Notes: generated by a model from the letters alone, not told the origin. DNA of 64,000 bases from Streptomyces umbrinus (GCF_030817415.1 NZ_JAUSZI010000002.1:8432001-8496000); one strand, 5' to 3'. Shown: positions 51,845 through 61,052, counted from the stretch's first letter. Made by a program: numbers and translations.

Positions 51845-52582
51845 GGCTGGTTTTCTCCCTCGGTGGCCGTCGCTGGGGATTTCACTCTAGTCGTACGGCC
51901 ATAGCGGACCCACGCGTAGAGGAACCCCGCCGAGAACCCCAGCAAATGCGCCAGATACGCCACCGCGGGGCCCCTGGGTCGCACGGCTCGCCGCCATCCA
52001 CTGGAGGGAGACCCAGAAGGGCAGGACCACCCAGGCCGGAAACCGCAGCGGGAGGAAGAAGAGGAACGGAAAGAGACTGGTCACCCGGGCTTTGGGGAAC
52101 AGGTAGAGGAACGCACCGAGGACCGCGGAGATCGCCCCGGACGCGCCGACCAACGTCTGCGCGGAGTCGGAGTGGGCGGCCGCGTAGCCGAACAGGGCGA
52201 GGTAGCCACAGCCCAGATAGAAGAGGGCGAACGCGAAGTGGCCCATCCTCTCCTCGGCCATCGCCCCGAAGACATAGAGGAAGAGCATGTTCCCCAGCAG
52301 ATGCAGCCAGCTGCCGTGCACGAAGAGGGCGGTGGCCGGAGTGACGGCGGCCCGCGGTGTCCCCTCGAACAGTTCGACGGGCACCACGCCCCAGCGTTCG
52401 AAATAGGCCCGCTGCGCGGAAAGGAGCTCGTCGCCGGTGCCGTACGCGGGACTGAGGCCCGAGCCCGGCCCGATCACGAAGACCAGGCAGCACAGGGCGA
52501 TCAGTCCGTAGGTCACCGGAGCGGACTGGCCCCGGACCGCCCTGACTGCCCTGTCGACGGGCCTACCCCAGTTGCCGATCAT
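51841..52582 (-). pseudogene. Rhomboid-family serine protease with a probable one-base frameshift
   Basis: An intramembrane protease with FVHGSWLHLLGNMLFLYVFG and the catalytic Ser motif LVGASGAISAVLG intact in one frame. After QWMAA the reading frame leaves the family pattern and ends at 51887. Shifting by one base at the run GGGGCCCC (51967-51974) restores VAYLAHLLGFSAGFLYAWV, including the catalytic His of the last helix. The shifted frame ends at 51841, overlapping the next gene's GTG. One extra base explains everything. Whether it is a real mutation or a sequence error in the homopolymer cannot be told here. The ATG at MIGNWGRPVDR was taken as start. Confidence 0.85.
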
Positions 52583-52738
52583 GAACAGAGCATGACGTAA
52601 CGGGACCGAAGCGCACAGAGCGCCTCGCCGCTCCCGGTGGACGGGCGTCGAGTACCCGCCAGGCCTTAGGGTTACGAGCCACACGCTCCAGGGAACCTGG
52701 TGCGGCATGAGGACTCAGGAAAGTGAGCGACTGCAACG

Positions 52739-52978
52739 ATGACGGTACCCCTGCCGACCGCCGAGACCCGGTGGCGCTGCACGCTCTGCGGCAACCTCAC
52801 GCGATTCGACGTGACGCGTTCGTCGAAGGTCGTCGAGTACGTGCATCTGGACCTGGCCGGGGAACCGAAGATCGAGGAGCGCGAGGTGGTCAGTGAGACC
52901 ATCGAGTCGGTGCGCTGTCGCTGGTGCAACGCGGTGGATCAGGTGGAACTGGTGGACAGGCCGGGCGCCGGCTCCTGA
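52739..52978 (+). CDS. Small zinc-ribbon protein (79 aa)
   Basis: A conserved actinobacterial cytosolic protein with two Cys pairs, CTLCG near residue 14 and CRWCN near 60, likely binding one zinc. The middle is acidic. It is divergent from the rhomboid gene and 35 bases upstream of the NYN gene, so it may form an operon with it. Function unknown. Confidence 0.8.
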   Translation: MTVPLPTAETRWRCTLCGNLTRFDVTRSSKVVEYVHLDLAGEPKIEEREVVSETIESVRCRWCNAVDQVELVDRPGAGS

Positions 52979-53013
52979 CAGGAGCGGGCCCCGCACGGAC
53001 GATGGGGTGAAGG

Positions 53014-54366
53014 ATGGTGGAGACCACCACGGGCGGGGAGCCGGACGACGGCGCCGCCGAGGTGCTCGACCGTCCGCTGCCCGACGGCGTGCGCCGCAGG
53101 GTCGTACAGATCGTCTCGGACGGTTTCGGCGGCCTGACCGTGGCCGAACTGCCCGTACAGCTGCGGCAGTACGCCCGGTTCGCCCCCAATCGCCGTGCCA
53201 AGTTCGCGGGCAACGCGATGGCGGCGGCCCTGGAGACGGACCCGCTTTTCAGACAGCGCATCGCCGAGAAGCTCAGAGAGGCCCAGTCGGAGCTGACCGG
53301 CGCCCTCGACTCCGGCTCGCCGCCCCCGGCCGCGGACCCGCTGGACGTGGCGGCCGCGGCCTATGTGCTGCGTCCCCCGGGCTGGGTGAAGCTGGTGACC
53401 GCCGCGGGCGAGGAGGCCCTGCGGGCGGACGCCGAGCGCGCCGACGAGGAGACTCGCGCCGAGCTGGACCGGCTTCGTGAGGAGCTCGCCGAGGCGCGCG
53501 GCCAGACCCGCACCGAGACGGAGCGGCTGCGGACGGAGCTGGAGTCGGCGAAGAAGGAAGCCGAATCGCTTCACCGCAAGCTGCGCGGGGCCCTCAGTGA
53601 CGTCAAGCGCGGCGAGGCGGCCCTGCGCAAGCTGCGGGGTGAGATGGAGTCCGTCCGCGGCGAGGGGCAGGCCCACGTGTCCGCCGCCGAGAGTGAGACC
53701 CGGCGGCTCAAGGCGCGGCTGAGCGAGGTCGAGGCCACTCTGGAGGCCACCCGCCGCGCGGCCCGCGAGGGGCGCAGTGTCGAGGACATGCGCGTACGGC
53801 TGCTGCTTGACACCGTGCTCGACGCGGCACAGGGGCTGCGGCGCGAACTCGCCCTGCCGCCGGTGTCGGTGCGGCCCGCGGAGACCGTGGACGCGGTCGA
53901 ACCGGGACGGATGACACCAAAAGACATCGCGGCCCGTGCGCTGTCCGAAAACGATCCCGCGATCCTCGACCAGTTGCTCGCGCTGCCGCAGGCGCATCTG
54001 GTCGTCGACGGCTACAACGTCACCAAGACCGGCTATCCGCAGATGCCGCTGGAGAAGCAGCGGCTGCGGCTCCTCGGGCAGCTCTCGCAGCTCGCCGCGC
54101 AGACCGGCGCCGAGGTCACCTGTGTCTTCGACGGGGCCGAGCTGGCCGCTCCGGTGCTGCTCGCTCCGCCGCGCGGGGTGCGGGTGCTCTTCTCCAAACC
54201 CGGCGTCACCGCCGACGAGTTGATCCGCCAGCTCGTGCGCGCCGAGCCGCCCGGGCGGCCCGTCATCGTCGTCTCGACCGACCGCGAGGTGGCCGACGGG
54301 GTGGCGAAGGCGGGAGCGCGCCCGGTGGCCTCCGCGGTGCTCCTGAAGCGGTTCTCGCGCGGCTGA
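53014..54366 (+). CDS. Coiled-coil protein with NYN (PIN-like RNase) domain
   Basis: A 450-residue protein. The N-terminal ~130 residues are a helical domain. A long coiled coil (about 135-275, rich in Glu/Arg/Leu) follows, then a C-terminal NYN domain of the YacP type with D332 in LVVDGYNV, the acidic CVFDGAE and VVSTDREVAD. YacP-like NYN domains are metal-dependent RNases linked to rRNA/mRNA processing. The coiled coil suggests oligomerisation. The ATG lies very close to GGGGTGAAGG, so the GTG one codon later is a possible start. Confidence 0.85.
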   Translation: MVETTTGGEPDDGAAEVLDRPLPDGVRRRVVQIVSDGFGGLTVAELPVQLRQYARFAPNRRAKFAGNAMAAALETDPLFRQRIAEKLREAQSELTGALDSGSPPPAADPLDVAAAAYVLRPPGWVKLVTAAGEEALRADAERADEETRAELDRLREELAEARGQTRTETERLRTELESAKKEAESLHRKLRGALSDVKRGEAALRKLRGEMESVRGEGQAHVSAAESETRRLKARLSEVEATLEATRRAAREGRSVEDMRVRLLLDTVLDAAQGLRRELALPPVSVRPAETVDAVEPGRMTPKDIAARALSENDPAILDQLLALPQAHLVVDGYNVTKTGYPQMPLEKQRLRLLGQLSQLAAQTGAEVTCVFDGAELAAPVLLAPPRGVRVLFSKPGVTADELIRQLVRAEPPGRPVIVVSTDREVADGVAKAGARPVASAVLLKRFSRG

Positions 54367-54742
54367 GCGAGCGGGGCTCGGGCGGCCGGGCGAGTGGGTT
54401 TCAAGCAGGCGCGCAAGGGAATTTCGCGGGGCCGACCTTCTGATGGTGTACGTCACCTACGTAACAGGCGCCCCAAGTGCAACACATGTGCAGCTTGCCC
54501 GAATTGGCGAAACCTTCACGCAACGTAGCGTCAAGCGAGCGTTACTGCATGTGAGTTGAGTGCAAAGAATGCGGTCGGTGACCGAGATTTTTCCGAGGAG
54601 GATTTGAACTGATCACAAGAACATCACTAGGGTCGGGCGTCGAACCTCTACTCGGGTGATCACTCATTGGGAGTGACGGTGGAGGGGCACCGCCAACCGG
54701 TGTTCTCGGTGGGCGGCTGAGGTAATGAAGGAGCTCGCCTCC
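54367..54742. other. 5' region of the first NlpC/P60 gene
   Basis: A long non-coding leader of ~370 bases with lower G+C than its surroundings. It has an inverted repeat TGATCAC (54610-54616)/GTGATCA (54656-54662) around a 39-base loop and further hairpins (GGTCGGTGACC near 54573). A structured 5' UTR is likely. It does not match the c-di-AMP (ydaO) riboswitch core that precedes other Streptomyces wall hydrolase genes. GAAACC-N14-CGTC near 54511-54534 is a weak extracytoplasmic-sigma-like promoter candidate. Confidence 0.45.
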
Positions 54743-55774
54743 GTGGCGTCCCACCGTCGACCGAAGCAGCCGAGCCGCACCCGCGTGACCGTGCTCACCA
54801 CCGCCGCCGCTGCAGCCGTGGCCCTCAGTTCGCAGGCGGCCAACGCCGCGCCCAGCGAGAAGCCGGGCAAGGCCGAGGTCAAGGCCAAGGTCGACAAGCT
54901 CTACGAAGAGGTGGAGCGCGCCACCGACAAGGCCAACGGGGCCGAGGAGAAGCAGGAAAAGCTCGAAAAAGAGATCGACACCATCCAGGACCAGGTCGCG
55001 CGAGGCCAGGACGAGCTCAACACCATGCGCGACAGCCTCGGTCTGATGGCCAGCTCCCAGTACCGCACGGGCGCGATCGATCCCTCCGTCCAGCTCTTCC
55101 TCTCCTCCGACCCGGACGACTACCTCGACAAGGCGTCCACGATCGACCAGCTGAGCGCTCAGCAGGTCGAGGCGCTGAAGAAGGTCCAGGAGAAGCAGCG
55201 GACCCTCGCCCAGCAGCGTCAGGAAGCCGCCGGCAAGCTCAAGGACCTCTCCGAGACCCGCAAGACCCTGGGTCAGAAGAAGAAGGAAGTCCAGACCAAG
55301 CTCGCCGACGCGCGCAAGCTCCTCAACACCCTGACCGCCAAGGAGCAGGCGGCCCTGACCGCCGCGGACACGCGTGCCAGCCGGGACGCCGGGGACCGCA
55401 TCGAGCTCGGCAACGAGGTGCCCGCCTCCGAGCGCGGCGCCGCCGCCCTCGCCGCCGCCAAGACCCAGATGGGCAAGCCGTACGTCTCCGGTGGCAGCGG
55501 CCCCAACTCGTACGACTGCTCGGGTCTGACGCAGTGGGCGTACGGCCAGGCCGGTGTGTCGATAACCCGGACCACCTACACGCAGCAGAACGACGGCGTG
55601 AAGATCGGCCGCGATCAGCTCAAGCCCGGCGACCTGGTCTTCTTCAACAGCCTCGGCCACGTCGGTCTGTACGCGGGCAACGGCGTCATCGTGCACGCCC
55701 CGAAGCCGGGTGCCGTCGTCCGCCTCGAGTCGATGAGCACGATCGGCACCTTCCAGTTCGGCGTCCGGGTCTGA
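54743..55774 (+). CDS. NlpC/P60 peptidoglycan hydrolase with coiled-coil front
   Basis: A 343-residue secreted D,L-endopeptidase. The signal peptide (ending near ANA), a long coiled coil (about 38-215) and a C-terminal NlpC/P60 domain are visible. Catalytic Cys259 lies in YDCSGLTQWAYGQAG, with His in LGHVGLYAG. The layout resembles RipA-type wall hydrolases used in cell separation. The GTG at ASHRRPKQPS, nine bases after AAGGAG, was chosen over an ATG six codons earlier. It is the upstream member of a tandem paralog pair. Confidence 0.92.
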   Translation: MASHRRPKQPSRTRVTVLTTAAAAAVALSSQAANAAPSEKPGKAEVKAKVDKLYEEVERATDKANGAEEKQEKLEKEIDTIQDQVARGQDELNTMRDSLGLMASSQYRTGAIDPSVQLFLSSDPDDYLDKASTIDQLSAQQVEALKKVQEKQRTLAQQRQEAAGKLKDLSETRKTLGQKKKEVQTKLADARKLLNTLTAKEQAALTAADTRASRDAGDRIELGNEVPASERGAAALAAAKTQMGKPYVSGGSGPNSYDCSGLTQWAYGQAGVSITRTTYTQQNDGVKIGRDQLKPGDLVFFNSLGHVGLYAGNGVIVHAPKPGAVVRLESMSTIGTFQFGVRV

Positions 55775-55782
55775 TCCCCCCT

Positions 55783-55807
55783 CGGGCCCGGAACCTCTCC
55801 GGGCCCG
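55783..55807 (+). terminator. Terminator of the first NlpC/P60 gene
   Basis: Perfect 10-bp stem CGGGCCCGGA/TCCGGGCCCG with a 5-base loop, eight bases after the stop. Confidence 0.88.
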
Positions 55808-56013
55808 CCGGGAAGTTGATCGCCACGCCGCCCGAACGGGCGAATTCCCGTAACTCCCGCTGACCCCACGCCCCGCTGATGACCTGCGTCTGAGGCGGGG
55901 CGTCACGTTGTGTACCCGTATGGGTCTTTGGCCACCGCGTAGTCGCACGGCTACTGTCTGCCGCGTTTCCCCCAACTCCGGGGGCACGTCAGCGGAAGGG
56001 AGTGCGGCTTCCT

Positions 56014-57027
56014 GTGGGGTCCCATCGCCGCCTTGTACCGTCCGGCTTCGACCGGGGCGCCCGAGGCGCCACCCTGTGCGTACTGACCGCCGCGGCCGCG
56101 GCCCTCGGCGTCCTGCCGGCCGGCGCCGCGCCGCAGGACGACACCCGCGCCGAGGTGGACCGGCTGTACGAGGAGGCCGAGCACGCCACCGAGTCGTACA
56201 ACAAGGCCGACGAGCGCACGGACACACTGCGCGACCAGGTGGACAGGGCGCAGGACCGGATGGCCAGACAGCAGGACCGCATCAACACCATGCGGGACGC
56301 GCTGGGTTCGCTCGCCGGGGCCCAGTACCGCTCCGGCGGTCTCGATCCCTCGCTGGCGCTGATGTTCTCCGACGACCCCGACGAGTACCTCGACAAAGCG
56401 GCCGTGCTCGACCGGATCACCTCCCGGCAGGCCGGGGAACTCAAGGAACTGCAGGGCGCCATGCGTGATCTCTCCCAGGAGCGCGAGGAGGCGACCCGCA
56501 AGCTCGGCGAACTGGACAGGAGCCGCAAGGCGGTCGCCCGGCACAAGCGCACCGTCGAGCAGAAGCTGTCCAAGGCACGGCAGTTGCTCAACGCCATGCC
56601 GGGCGCCGACCGAGCCGCCTACGACCGGGCCTCCCGCTCGGGCGGCCGAGTCCCCGACCTGACCGGTGCTGTCCCGTCCTCCGGCCGCGCGGCCGCCGCC
56701 GTCGCCGCTGCCCGCTCGGCCGTCGGCCGCCCGTACGTCTGGGGCGCCAACGGACCCTCCGGGTTCGACTGCTCCGGCCTCACCCAGTGGTCGTACGCGC
56801 AGGCCGGTGTCGGTCTGCCGCGCACCTCGCAGGCCCAGGCGCACACCGGACGGTCGGTGCCGCTCTCCCAGGCGCAGCCCGGCGACATTGTCACTTACCG
56901 GGGCGACGCCAGCCATGTCGGGATGTACGTGGGCAACGGCCAGGTGATCCACGCGCCCTACCCGGGCGCCCCGGTGCGCTACGACCCGGTGGGCATGATG
57001 CCCGTCAACACCGTGACGCGCCCCTGA
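56014..57027 (+). CDS. Second NlpC/P60 peptidoglycan hydrolase (tandem paralog)
   Basis: A 337-residue secreted paralog of the preceding gene with the same order: signal peptide (ending near AGA), coiled coil (about 33-200) and NlpC/P60 domain with catalytic Cys253 in FDCSGLTQWSYAQAG and His in ASHVGMYVG. The coiled coil shares INTMRD, QYR-G-DPS and DDP-EYLDKA with its neighbour. The GTG at GSHRRL was chosen because it aligns with the paralog's start; another GTG four codons upstream is too close to GGAAGGG. The lipoprotein peptidase follows after 32 bases. Confidence 0.9.
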   Translation: MGSHRRLVPSGFDRGARGATLCVLTAAAAALGVLPAGAAPQDDTRAEVDRLYEEAEHATESYNKADERTDTLRDQVDRAQDRMARQQDRINTMRDALGSLAGAQYRSGGLDPSLALMFSDDPDEYLDKAAVLDRITSRQAGELKELQGAMRDLSQEREEATRKLGELDRSRKAVARHKRTVEQKLSKARQLLNAMPGADRAAYDRASRSGGRVPDLTGAVPSSGRAAAAVAAARSAVGRPYVWGANGPSGFDCSGLTQWSYAQAGVGLPRTSQAQAHTGRSVPLSQAQPGDIVTYRGDASHVGMYVGNGQVIHAPYPGAPVRYDPVGMMPVNTVTRP

Positions 57028-57059
57028 CCCCACGGGCGGAGCGCCGTACGATCAGGGTC

Positions 57060-58322
57060 GTGGCTGGTCGTGGGCGTGCGCCGAGGTGGGTCGTGGGAGT
57101 GCTGCTGGCGGCTCTGACCGCGTCGGCCGGCTGCGGTGGCGGCTCCGGGACCGACAGCGCGTCCGGTGACGTCCAGCGCGTGCTCGACACGCGGGCGGCG
57201 GCGGTGCGCGACGGCAGCGAGCGGGAGTTCGTGGCGACGCAGGCACCGGCCACCCTCGCCGCAGGGGAACGCGCCGCCGCGCGCACCGAGTTCAGGAACC
57301 TGCGGGGGGTCCCGCTGGCCGACTGGGCGTACCGCGTGACCGGCCTCCACCGCTCCGGCGACCGCGCCACGGCCGACGCGGAGCTCCGCTACCGCATAGA
57401 GGGCTATGACAAGGCCCCCATCGTCACCGCCCGCACGCTGAGCCTGGCACGGGCCGACGGGCGCTGGTACGTGACCGCCGACCGGCCCGCCAAGGACTCC
57501 AGCCAGCAACTGTGGGAGCAGGGGGCGGTCCTGGCCGTACGTGGCGAGCACAGCCTCGTCCTGGGCGTCGGGCGCCCCCGCGGCGCGCTGCGCCACTACG
57601 CGGAGCTGGCCGACCGCGCGGTGCCCGCGGTGCGGGAGGCGTGGGGCGAGGAGTGGTCGCGGCGGGTCGTCGTCCTCGTACCGAAGTCGCTGGACGGGAT
57701 GGCGGGGCTGCTCGGGGCGCCCGCGTCCGGGTACCGGGGGATCGCCGCGGTCACCACGGGCGAGGTGAGCGAAGCGAAATGGGGGTCCCCCCGGCCGGAG
57801 GCTGGGGGAGGATCGGCGAAGGCGCCCGCCGACCGGATCATCGTCAACCCCGACGCGTACGGGGTGCTCGGCGCCTTCGGGCGGCAGGTCGTCCTCACAC
57901 ACGAGACGACCCATGTCGCGACCCGTGCGTCGACCTCGGCCGCCACGCCGCTGTGGCTCTCCGAGGGGTACGCGGACTGGGTCGGCTACCGCGGCACCGG
58001 GCGCACGGCTCCGCAGGCCGCGCCGGAGCTGGCCCGGGCGGTGGCCGAGGGGCGGGTGCCCGACGCGCTGCCGGGCGACGAGGACTTCGGGTTCGGCGGC
58101 GACGCGGGTTCGCTGGCGCGGGCCTACGAGGGTGGGTGGCTGGCCTGCCGGATGATCGCCGAGCGGTGGGGTGAGGTGCGGCTGGGGGAGTTCTACCGGG
58201 CCGTGGGGAAGCGGGAGAAACGGGCCGGGGCCGTGGAGGCGGGGCTGGAGGAGGTCCTGGGTACGTCGCTGGAGGAGTTCACGGGGGCGTGGCGAGCGTA
58301 TGTGCGGGATCGGCTTGGGTGA
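57060..58322 (+). CDS. Lipoprotein gluzincin-type metallopeptidase (HETTH)
   Basis: A 420-residue exported protein with lipobox Cys near residue 21 (SAGC). An N-terminal NTF2/lumazine-like domain of ~140 residues precedes a zinc-peptidase domain with H281-E-T-T-H285 and a third ligand E302 in LSEGYADW, the gluzincin spacing. The substrate is unknown; the position after two wall hydrolases suggests an envelope role. Residues 241-245 (WGSPR) and the following Pro/Glu/Gly stretch derive from a short repeat element inserted in frame before the catalytic region. Confidence 0.82.
   Translation: MAGRGRAPRWVVGVLLAALTASAGCGGGSGTDSASGDVQRVLDTRAAAVRDGSEREFVATQAPATLAAGERAAARTEFRNLRGVPLADWAYRVTGLHRSGDRATADAELRYRIEGYDKAPIVTARTLSLARADGRWYVTADRPAKDSSQQLWEQGAVLAVRGEHSLVLGVGRPRGALRHYAELADRAVPAVREAWGEEWSRRVVVLVPKSLDGMAGLLGAPASGYRGIAAVTTGEVSEAKWGSPRPEAGGGSAKAPADRIIVNPDAYGVLGAFGRQVVLTHETTHVATRASTSAATPLWLSEGYADWVGYRGTGRTAPQAAPELARAVAEGRVPDALPGDEDFGFGGDAGSLARAYEGGWLACRMIAERWGEVRLGEFYRAVGKREKRAGAVEAGLEEVLGTSLEEFTGAWRAYVRDRLG
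57779..57811. repeat. Short dispersed element in frame in the HETTH peptidase gene
   Basis: ATGGGGGTCCCCCCGG followed by CCGGAGGCTGGGGGAG, same ends as the permease element at 48402-48443. It encodes WGSPRPEAGGG. Confidence 0.7.
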
Positions 58323-58335
58323 TGGGCGATGGCTG

Positions 58336-58450
58336 CGGGCCCGGTGGGGGCTGGTCGCGCCGTTCCCCGCGCCCCTAAAGGGGCTGGGGCTGCACCTGCC
58401 GTCTTTTAGGGGCGCGGGGAACTGCGCGACCAGCCACGACGGACCCGCAC
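58336..58450. repeat. Dispersed palindromic repeat, full hairpin copy
   Basis: Left arm (with one change, GCCGTTCCCC) and right arm surround a spacer, between the converging HETTH peptidase and GT87-like genes. Confidence 0.85.
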
Positions 58451-58479
58451 ACGATGCGCCGGACGTCCGGCGCAGCCGC

Positions 58480-59712
58480 TCAGGAGCTCAGTGGCTCCTG
58501 AGCGCGGGCCGTCTGAGCGGGCAACTCGGCCTGGGGCGCGTACGACACCGTGTCGCGCCAGAGGAGGGCGGCGGCCGTGACGGACGCGGCGACCAGCAGG
58601 CCGTTGCGGATCACGAGCAGGGTGATGCCGAGGCCGTCGCTGCCGACGACGTTGGCGAAATAGACGGGGAACTCCAGGACCGTGAAGAAGCACGCCGTCA
58701 GGACCATCCCGGCCGGCAGCCCCATCCGGCTGCCGCGGAAGACCAGGCACACGGCGGCCAGACCGACCAGCCACACCATGTACTGCGGGCTGATCACCCG
58801 GCTGGTCGTCGTGAACAGGAGCACCGCCACGAACGCGGCGTCCGCGACCGTGTGCGCCAGGAAGCGCGTCGCCAGCAGCCGCCACATCAGCAGCCAGCCG
58901 AACGCGAGCGCCGTCAGCAGCAGGGCCGCCGTGCTCACCAGGTCGACGTACGGGCCGAGGAACTCCACCGAGCCGTAGTTGAGCAGGACCTGGCCCTCCC
59001 ACCCGTGGTGCCGGGCGATGTGGAAGACCAGGGAGCCGAGGGACTCGACCTCGGTACCCCGGTCGCGCTGGAAGGTCATGAACGCGAACGCGCCGGGCAT
59101 CGACACCGCGAACAACAGTGCCAGCCCCGCGGCCGTCGCCGCCGCCGCGCCCCATGCCCTCCGCTTCGCCGAGCCCACGAGCAGCAGCGCCGGCCACACC
59201 TTCAGCATCGCGCCGAACGCGGCGAGCACGCCCATCACGCGCGGATGCCGGGCACCCGCGAGGATCGCGGCCACGACGACTGCCGTCACCATCACGTCGT
59301 ACCGCGAGTACACCGTCGGCCCGAGCAGCGGTACGCCCACCACCCACACCCAGGCGCCGCGCAGCGACTTGCCCGGGCGCCGGCCCGCGTACAGGAGCAG
59401 ACCGAAGGCCACCAGATCGGCGAGGAAGGCCATGACGAAGAACGCCGAGGTGTACTCCAGGAAAGGCAGCAGCCCGGGGGAGAGGATCGCGAGCGCGGCG
59501 GCCGGCGGGTACTGCCAGGTCACGTCGTCCAGCGGGAAGGTGCCGGTGCGCAGGACCTCGTACCAGCCCTGGTAGATCACCGAGACGTCGCTGGTGACAT
59601 CGGGGCCGGGGAAGATCCACACCTTGAAGACGAAGAGCAGCAGCATCAGCCTGGTCAGGCCCCAGGCCCCCACCAGCGGATACGGGAACCTCGCCCCCCT
59701 CGCTCCCGTCAT
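58480..59712 (-). CDS. Membrane glycosyltransferase, GT87/DUF2029-like
   Basis: A 410-residue protein with about 10-11 membrane helices and the GT-C look: an Asp-containing early loop (FPGPDVTSDVSVIYQGWYEVLRTG region), WQYPPAA, and SRYDVM. In actinobacteria related enzymes (PimE type) use polyprenyl-phospho-mannose to extend phosphatidylinositol mannosides or glycans. The ATG at TGARGARFPYP was chosen with AGGTGGGC before it. The divergent PimB-like gene starts 139 bases away, supporting a shared glycolipid role by inference. Confidence 0.82.
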   Translation of the reverse strand: MTGARGARFPYPLVGAWGLTRLMLLLFVFKVWIFPGPDVTSDVSVIYQGWYEVLRTGTFPLDDVTWQYPPAAALAILSPGLLPFLEYTSAFFVMAFLADLVAFGLLLYAGRRPGKSLRGAWVWVVGVPLLGPTVYSRYDVMVTAVVVAAILAGARHPRVMGVLAAFGAMLKVWPALLLVGSAKRRAWGAAAATAAGLALLFAVSMPGAFAFMTFQRDRGTEVESLGSLVFHIARHHGWEGQVLLNYGSVEFLGPYVDLVSTAALLLTALAFGWLLMWRLLATRFLAHTVADAAFVAVLLFTTTSRVISPQYMVWLVGLAAVCLVFRGSRMGLPAGMVLTACFFTVLEFPVYFANVVGSDGLGITLLVIRNGLLVAASVTAAALLWRDTVSYAPQAELPAQTARAQEPLSS

Positions 59713-59851
59713 GCCCACCTGTCCTCTTCCGTACGGATCCTGTGTGCGGCCATGATTCCCCGCGCGGCTGTGCGAGAGCCTTGAAGCGCGGCCGTGCGGA
59801 GCTGCTGGGTGCGGGTTCGGTACTTCCGTGCTTTCGGTACTGTCGACGGCG

Positions 59852-60994
59852 ATGCACAAGACCCTGATCGTGACCAACGACTTTCCGCCGAGGCCGGGCG
59901 GCATCCAGGCCTTCCTGCACAACATGGCGTTGCGCCTGGACCCCGAGCGGCTCGTCGTCTACGCCTCCACCTGGAAGCGGGGCCGGGAGGGAGCCGAGGC
60001 GACGGCCGCCTTCGACGCCGAACAGCCCTTCGCCATCGTACGCGACCGAACAACCATGCTGTTGCCCACTCCGAGGGTCTCCCAGCGGGCCGTGGGGCTG
60101 CTCCGGGAACACGGTTGTACGTCGGTGTGGTTCGGTGCCGCGGCGCCGCTCGGGCTGCTGGCGCCCGCGCTGAGGAAGGCCGGCGCCGAGCGTCTCGTGG
60201 CCACGACGCACGGGCACGAGGCGGGGTGGGCGCAACTGCCCGGCTCGCGCGAACTGCTGCGCAGGATCGGCGAGTCGACGGACACGATCACCTATCTCGG
60301 CGAGTACACGCGCTCGCGGATCGCCGCCGCGCTGACGCCCGGGGCGGCCGCGCGGATGGCCCAACTGCCGCCGGGCGTCGACGAGAAGACCTTCCACCCC
60401 GGCTCGGGCGGCGACGTCGTCCGCGCCCGCCTCGGCCTGACCGACCGCCCGGTCGTCGTCTGCGTCTCCCGGCTGGTGCCGCGCAAGGGCCAGGACACGC
60501 TCATCCTCGCGATGCCGCGGATCCTGGCGAGCGAGCCCGAGGCTGTGCTGCTGATCGTGGGCGGCGGGCCGTACGAGAAGGATCTGCGCAGGCTCGCGCA
60601 CGAGACCGGGGTCGCCGACTCCGTCCGCTTCACCGGGGCCGTCCCCTGGTCCGAACTGCCCGCCCACTACGGCGCCGGTGACGTCTTCGCCATGCCGTGC
60701 CGCACCCGCCGCGGAGGCCTCGACGTCGAGGGGCTCGGCATCGTCTACCTGGAGGCCTCCGCGACCGGGCTGCCCGTGGTCGCCGGCGACTCCGGCGGTG
60801 CGCCTGATGCCGTCCTCGACGGCGAGACCGGCTGGGTCGTCCGGGGTGGCTCCCCCGAGGACGCGGCCGACCGCATCACCGCCCTGCTCGGCGATCCGGA
60901 GCTGCGGTGCCGGATGGGGGAGCGGGGGCGGGAGTGGGTCGAGGAGAAGTGGCGCTGGGACCTGCTGGCGGAGAGGCTGAAGGAGCTGCTGTAG
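59852..60994 (+). CDS. GT4 mannosyltransferase, PimB'-like
   Basis: A 380-residue cytosolic GT-B enzyme. It opens KTLIVTNDFPPRPGGIQAFL, has the acceptor/donor motif SRLVPRKGQDTLI and the C-terminal EGLGIVYLEASATGLPVVAGDSGG with the E-x7-E pattern. These match PimB', which adds the second mannose to PIM1. The ATG at MHKTLIV gives the usual length. With the neighbouring GT87-like enzyme and the acyl-CoA ligase it suggests phosphatidylinositol mannoside or related lipid assembly. Confidence 0.88.
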   Translation: MHKTLIVTNDFPPRPGGIQAFLHNMALRLDPERLVVYASTWKRGREGAEATAAFDAEQPFAIVRDRTTMLLPTPRVSQRAVGLLREHGCTSVWFGAAAPLGLLAPALRKAGAERLVATTHGHEAGWAQLPGSRELLRRIGESTDTITYLGEYTRSRIAAALTPGAAARMAQLPPGVDEKTFHPGSGGDVVRARLGLTDRPVVVCVSRLVPRKGQDTLILAMPRILASEPEAVLLIVGGGPYEKDLRRLAHETGVADSVRFTGAVPWSELPAHYGAGDVFAMPCRTRRGGLDVEGLGIVYLEASATGLPVVAGDSGGAPDAVLDGETGWVVRGGSPEDAADRITALLGDPELRCRMGERGREWVEEKWRWDLLAERLKELL

Positions 60995-61052
60995 GGCTGC
61001 GCCTTGCTGCTTCTTGGAGCTCGGCAGAGCAGGTTGTCGGGTGACTGCGGGT

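Noticed and set aside
54367..54742. c-di-AMP (ydaO) riboswitch before the NlpC/P60 gene
   Set aside because: I could not find the conserved core of that class, only generic inverted repeats.
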